Positions 60,659 to 64,000 of a DNA stretch of 64,000 nucleotides are shown one piece after another. The position numbers and the translations under genes are program-made. The stretch comes from Omphiscola glabra (lineage: Eukaryota > Mollusca > Gastropoda > Lymnaeidae), in NCBI GenBank assembly GCA_964017045.1, contig OZ024811.1, forward strand, positions 16,018,312 through 16,082,311. The letters run 5' to 3'. The notes beneath the pieces were generated by a model. The model worked only from the letters and a program-made list of their open reading frames with translations, had not been told where the DNA came from and searched no databases. How positions within the stretch are numbered: the stretch's first letter is position 1; the number at the start of each line of letters is the position of its first letter.

Positions 60659-60763
60659 AGTTAATGTGGTATTTTGTATTCACCACGCAGGCGCTGGCCG
60701 ATGTTATCACAAACCCTTGCACAATGGATTAAGTTAATGTGGTATTTTATATTCACAACGCAG
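60659..60763 (+). repeat. 73-bp duplication of exon 6 acceptor (decoy 3' splice site)
   Basis: AAGTTAATGTGGTATTTT, TATTCAC-ACGCAG and GCGCTGGC recur 73 bp apart. The upstream copy has an intact CACCACGCAG acceptor at 60690 and codons ALADVITNP, then runs into stops. The downstream copy at 60763 is the functional one. Confidence 0.9.
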
Positions 60764-60882
60764 GCGCTGGCTGACGCTCTCATCAAGGCCGCAGACAAGA
60801 ACAAAGACAACAAAATCTCATTCGAAGAATTCAAATTGTTGGTGGACAAAAATCCGCAAGTGGCCAACAATTTGGCTGTGAG
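60764..60882 (+). CDS. NOX5: NOX5 exon 6: fourth EF-hand
   Basis: Acceptor TTCACAACGCAG, 39 codons plus two bases: ALADALIKAADKNKDNKISF, EEFKLLVDKNPQVANNLAV, then donor GTGGGT (60883). The loop D-K-N-K-D-N-K-I-S-F-E-E is a canonical calcium-binding EF-hand. NLAV then Ser parallels the human ENLTIS segment that leads into the membrane domain. Confidence 0.93.
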
Positions 60883-60949
60883 GTGGGTCTTCGCTGAGGA
60901 TCTGTTTCGTTTTGTATTAATTTTCAATTTGTTTTTGTACAATGAATTG

Positions 60950-61031
<82 letters not shown>

Positions 61032-62966
61032 GGATTTTTAAACCAACTTTTTAACTTAATTAGAATGATGAGATTTATTATATATCCGTAAATAAGACAT
61101 GTTCATAATATTCCATATGATAGCTTAAGATATTTGATGTTTACAGAATGGACATGAAGATTTAAATGTAAATGGTGTCCCTGAGAATGAACGTGTCAGT
61201 AAAGAACACACCTTTACCCAGATCAGTTCATATACAACTCTAACTAAGACCCTTACAGCACAAACCTAGTTTAGATCACCCCCCCCCCCCCCCCCAAAAC
61301 ACTTTTCCATCTTTTCCCCTTACACAATAAACATATTTTACGCTAACTATATTCCCATTACAACATCTACCAATTTTACATAACCTTCTTCCTCACTCTC
61401 AATTCACCGTAATTTTACACTATCTACATTCACTAACAGCACGCTGATGTCACAAAAGCATGGTGGCATAGAATACGACCTGGATTAGTAAGTACTTCAA
61501 AATACTCACTTTTTTAATTAATTTTGTTTAATAATTTGAATATTTTTTCAATAATTTATTCCTAATTTTGACGGTGATAACTCTCTCCTCTCCAAGGGTT
61601 CTCATCTTGGCTTTACTGAATCATACTGTTCCATAAAGAATAGAAGGAAATGTACATCAATTAAAATAACGTAATACTTGCGTCCCGCATTGACCATGAC
61701 CTTCTGTGTGACCCTGACAGTCAGTCACACTGGTTGGAGTCGCCATCGTGGCTCAGATATGGCCCTCATGGATTCCATTTTTTTTATGTTATGCGTCAGG
61801 AATAAGACTTTCTTAAATTGAGAGATGATTGAAAGTATCATTGTGCTAAAATATACTTGATTCGCGATCTGAAAGAAATGCTGCTTTCACCGTGAGAAAT
61901 GGAGATTGCAATTTCAAAGTGCAATGAGGACTTCCTCTAGCAATAGTGTGTTATTAGTCACAACCGACTTGCGACAAAACATTCCCGCCAAGCACCATCT
62001 TCAACAGAGTATACAATTTAATTTTTTTATATCATTTGCTAATTCATCAAGTAAACGTCTCACATTCAGTCGGTCGCGCGCGTGGCTGGGACCCCTAACT
62101 TACTTAAGCTGTGGGTGGAAAGTCTTTTCCGCTAGACCTTAGCCAACGCAATAGTTCTGGGCTTTCAGACGACTCCGTCACTCCAGAATCCCGGGAAGTA
62201 AACTATGGAACAAGGTGTAATCACATCAAGGCTTGAAGTGAAAAGTCCGGACAATCACAGGAGAAAGTTTCGGCGAGACGCCTTCTTCCGTGGACAAGAC
62301 AAGAACTTCAGGCCGGGGGGAGGGTCTCTACCTTGGAGGGAAATGGTAGAAACGTGAAGTGCTTTGTATTAGTGCGACGGAAGTTAAGTTGTTTGCTTGC
62401 TATTGTCCTGTCATTTCATTTCAAGTCTTAAGATACCCTGTTCCACTATCACCTTCGCGTGGCTTGAAAGCAGTGATACGTATAGTATCCAGAATCCTGT
62501 GAACGGAAAACACTTGGAAGAAGTCGGTCCATTTATAATTACATTATATTTCAGCTAGCATAAACAACATTCACTTTGGTTCGTCAGCTTCTATTATCAC
62601 ACGATCTGCTCTTCCTTAGCTTTCCTGTACTTAACATTCTTTCTCTCCGTTCGGGAGTTCAGTCATTTTACTGACAGTCCCTACAAAAATTTGACCCAAA
62701 TGACTTGTCCGCAAAAAGTCCGTACTATCTTTAGGATATCCGTTTTTAAAAAAAAAAACATGGAAGCGAAACCAAACGGAAATTCTTCTCGTTTCCAGTA
62801 CACGTGAATGATTCTTCTCAGATTTTTTTAAAAGGATCATGATTAGGAAAATCACACAATACTCTAACTCTGTGATGATCATATGATAAAATACATATAC
62901 ATAAAGACCTGATTTATTCATATACCAAATTCTGATATTTTTATTGCCATTTTATCCTCTACGAAG
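60883..62966 (+). other. NOX5 intron 6
   Basis: Contains (TA)n at 60956-61026 and a poly-C tract at 61280-61295. Near 62268 is TTTCGGCGAGACGCC, related to text near 2735. No exon found. Ends in the long pyrimidine tract ATTTTATCCTCTACGAAG. Confidence 0.6.
60956..61026 (+). repeat. (TA)n microsatellite
   Basis: About 35 TA units immediately downstream of NOX5 exon 6. The 126-residue frame 60674-61054 runs from a decoy exon copy through this tract and is not the real protein beyond 60882. Confidence 0.97.
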
Positions 62967-63135
62967 TTCCCAGAAGGCCCAGAGGAAAAGCAGAGGCTGC
63001 TGTCGTCATTTCACCTTGACCTACTTTCAAAACAACAGGGCGAAAATCTTATTTTTCTTGACTTACCTACTTCTCAACATCGGCCTCGGGGCCTTTAACG
63101 CCTGGAGCTACTGGGGCTCAAACTACTGGTTAATA
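62967..63135 (+). CDS. NOX5: NOX5 exon 7: linker and first TM helix
   Basis: After CTCTACGAAG, one base and 56 codons: SQKAQRKSRGCCRHFTLTYF (basic linker), QNNRAKILFFLTYLLLNIGL and GAFNAWSYWGSNYWLI, then donor GTACGT. The phase fits exon 6 (AG/T = Ser). The Y-F/W-x-N-x-R segment before the TM matches the NOX5 pattern YWHNHRSQL. The hydrophobic run ILFFLTYLLLNIGLGAF is the first membrane helix of the ferric reductase domain. Confidence 0.88.
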
Positions 63136-63388
63136 GTACGTATAAACTTATAACGATATAGCGCTTGATTTGAATGTATGTATTTACACATGGCATGGTG
63201 TTTAACTTGATCGATATGTAGGTATAAACAAATAGTAAAGTATGTTAATTCATTGCACGATTGATGAGTTAGAAACTTAAAACGTTTGAGATTTTTAGTT
63301 GAAATCATATTCCCCTGTAGACTTTATTATAGAAAATGAAAACCATGTGCATGAAAATGTTGAGCTGCCTCGACTTTATTATTATTAT

Positions 63389-63500
63389 TATTATTATTGG
63401 TAGTTTTCTATAGCGTGATACCCCAGCCTAGGGCTGGGCTCACCACGCTGTACATACAATTTAACAAACATAATCATGAACTTAAAATTAGTTTACATTA
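63389..63500 (-). mobile_element. ACGCTGTACATACA retroelement tail in NOX5 intron 7
   Basis: (TTA)n at 63378-63399, then GTAGTTTTCTATAGCG, GGGCTCACCACGCTGTACAT and CATAATCATGAACTTA; same family as 44836 and 46078. Confidence 0.65.
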
Positions 63501-63683
63501 ATTTTTAAAAAAACACAAGATATAAGCTTTAGTTCACTTTAGTTGTTCTTAGTAATAAGATGAAATAAAACTTTTTATTTATTGCTAAACTTTATTAAAA
63601 ATGTGTTTGAGACTTTTACTTGTTTCCCTAACCTCCCCCCCCCCTTTCCTCCAACGCCCCACAATCTCACCTGAACCCCATAG

Positions 63684-63888
63684 ACGGCTCGAACATTTGG
63701 TCTGCCCCTGGATTTCAACTGTACGTTTATCGTTGTGCTCATGTTGAGGCGAGTCATCACCTACATTCGCGCTACGCCCCTGGTCAGAGTGCTACCCCTT
63801 GACCAGCACATCATGTTTCACAAGCTGTGTGGCTACATGATAACACTGCAGAGCATAGGCCACACGGTAGCACATGTCGGGAATGCCA
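63684..63888 (+). CDS. NOX5: NOX5 exon 8: ferric reductase TM with haem-ligand histidines
   Basis: Acceptor GAACCCCATAG, then 68 codons plus one base: TARTFGLPLDFNCTFIVVLM, LRRVITYIRATPLVRVLPLD, QHIMFHKLCGYMITLQSIGH and TVAHVGNA, ending at donor GTAAGT. In NOX enzymes two histidines in this helix bind the two haems. Here they are the H in MFHK and the H in IGHT, 14 residues apart, as in human NOX2 (101 and 115). LPLDQHIMFHK closely matches human NOX5 LPLDQNIQFHQ. Composite residue numbers are about 582 and 596. The gene continues off the right edge; the second histidine pair, FAD and NADPH domains are not in the window. Confidence 0.93.
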
Positions 63889-63966
63889 GTAAGTAGGTGT
63901 AGCATCATTCTAGCACTACACATGAAAGCACACATTGGGAGAGCCAGTAAGTAGGCGTAGCATCAT
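63866..63966 (+). repeat. 58-bp duplication spanning the NOX5 exon 8 donor
   Basis: The junction text GCCAGTAAGTAGG at 63885 recurs at 63943 (58 bp later), each followed by GTAGCATCAT; the preceding AGCACA..GGGA text of the exon end is also copied. A third partial AGGTGTAGCATCATTG follows at 63975. The downstream copy keeps an intact GTAAGT. Confidence 0.9.
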
Positions 63967-64000
63967 GAAGTATAGGTGTAGCATCATTGCAGCACTCAAC

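Noticed and set aside
60674..61054. 126-residue frame taken as one protein
   Set aside because: It starts at a decoy exon copy and runs into the (TA)n tract; only 60764-60882 is supported as NOX5 exon 6.

Overview
The window is eukaryotic nuclear DNA, AT-rich and intron-rich, dominated by introns and repeats. Short exons with GT/AG boundaries, many minisatellites, LINE tails and several hAT-type miniature elements suggest an animal. The hAT repertoire, including four SPIN-like copies and one element resembling families I remember from pond snails, points to a freshwater heterobranch snail. That taxonomic call is an inference from memory. No bacterial features, CRISPR arrays, rRNA or tRNA genes were seen.

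Layout. At 9-488 (minus) lies the 5' end of a small unidentified gene, with a possible 5'-leader exon at 1317-1463. At 8393-12167 (minus) is a small single-pass membrane protein gene with two alternative TM-encoding start exons sharing two downstream exons. At 15634-15769 (minus) is a probable last exon of another gene. At 17717-21777 (plus) are the last three exons of a type I-like membrane protein: a Cys-rich, glycosylatable ectodomain, one TM and a tail ending in a PDZ-ligand-like T-V-I. From 21.8 to 52.8 kb I see no gene, only repeats. From 52.87 kb to the right edge (plus) is the 5' half of NADPH oxidase 5 (NOX5): a long N-terminal exon, the EF-hand exons and the first ferric-reductase membrane exons with two haem-ligand histidines. 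The FAD and NADPH domains lie beyond the window.

The most unusual feature is the relation between tandem repeats and splice sites. In at least five places a tandem repeat unit includes a real exon/intron boundary: 8.5 kb acceptor, 20.28 kb donor, 58.60 kb donor, 60.69 kb acceptor and 63.88 kb donor. Two further arrays (32.5 and 49.6 kb) repeat a consensus 5' splice site in many units without a recognisable exon. The 33-bp unit that starts at the NOX5 exon 4 donor also occurs in an upstream NOX5 intron. It has been interrupted by a hAT miniature element with an 8-bp target duplication and by a probable 1.4-kb solo LTR with a 5-bp target duplication. Other arrays sit just outside exons. This looks like splice-site-seeded minisatellite growth, which may matter for splicing and allele variation.

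The genes do not form an operon or an obvious pathway. They are neighbouring, mostly incomplete animal genes. All exon joins below rest on reading-frame and phase agreement read by eye, not on transcripts.
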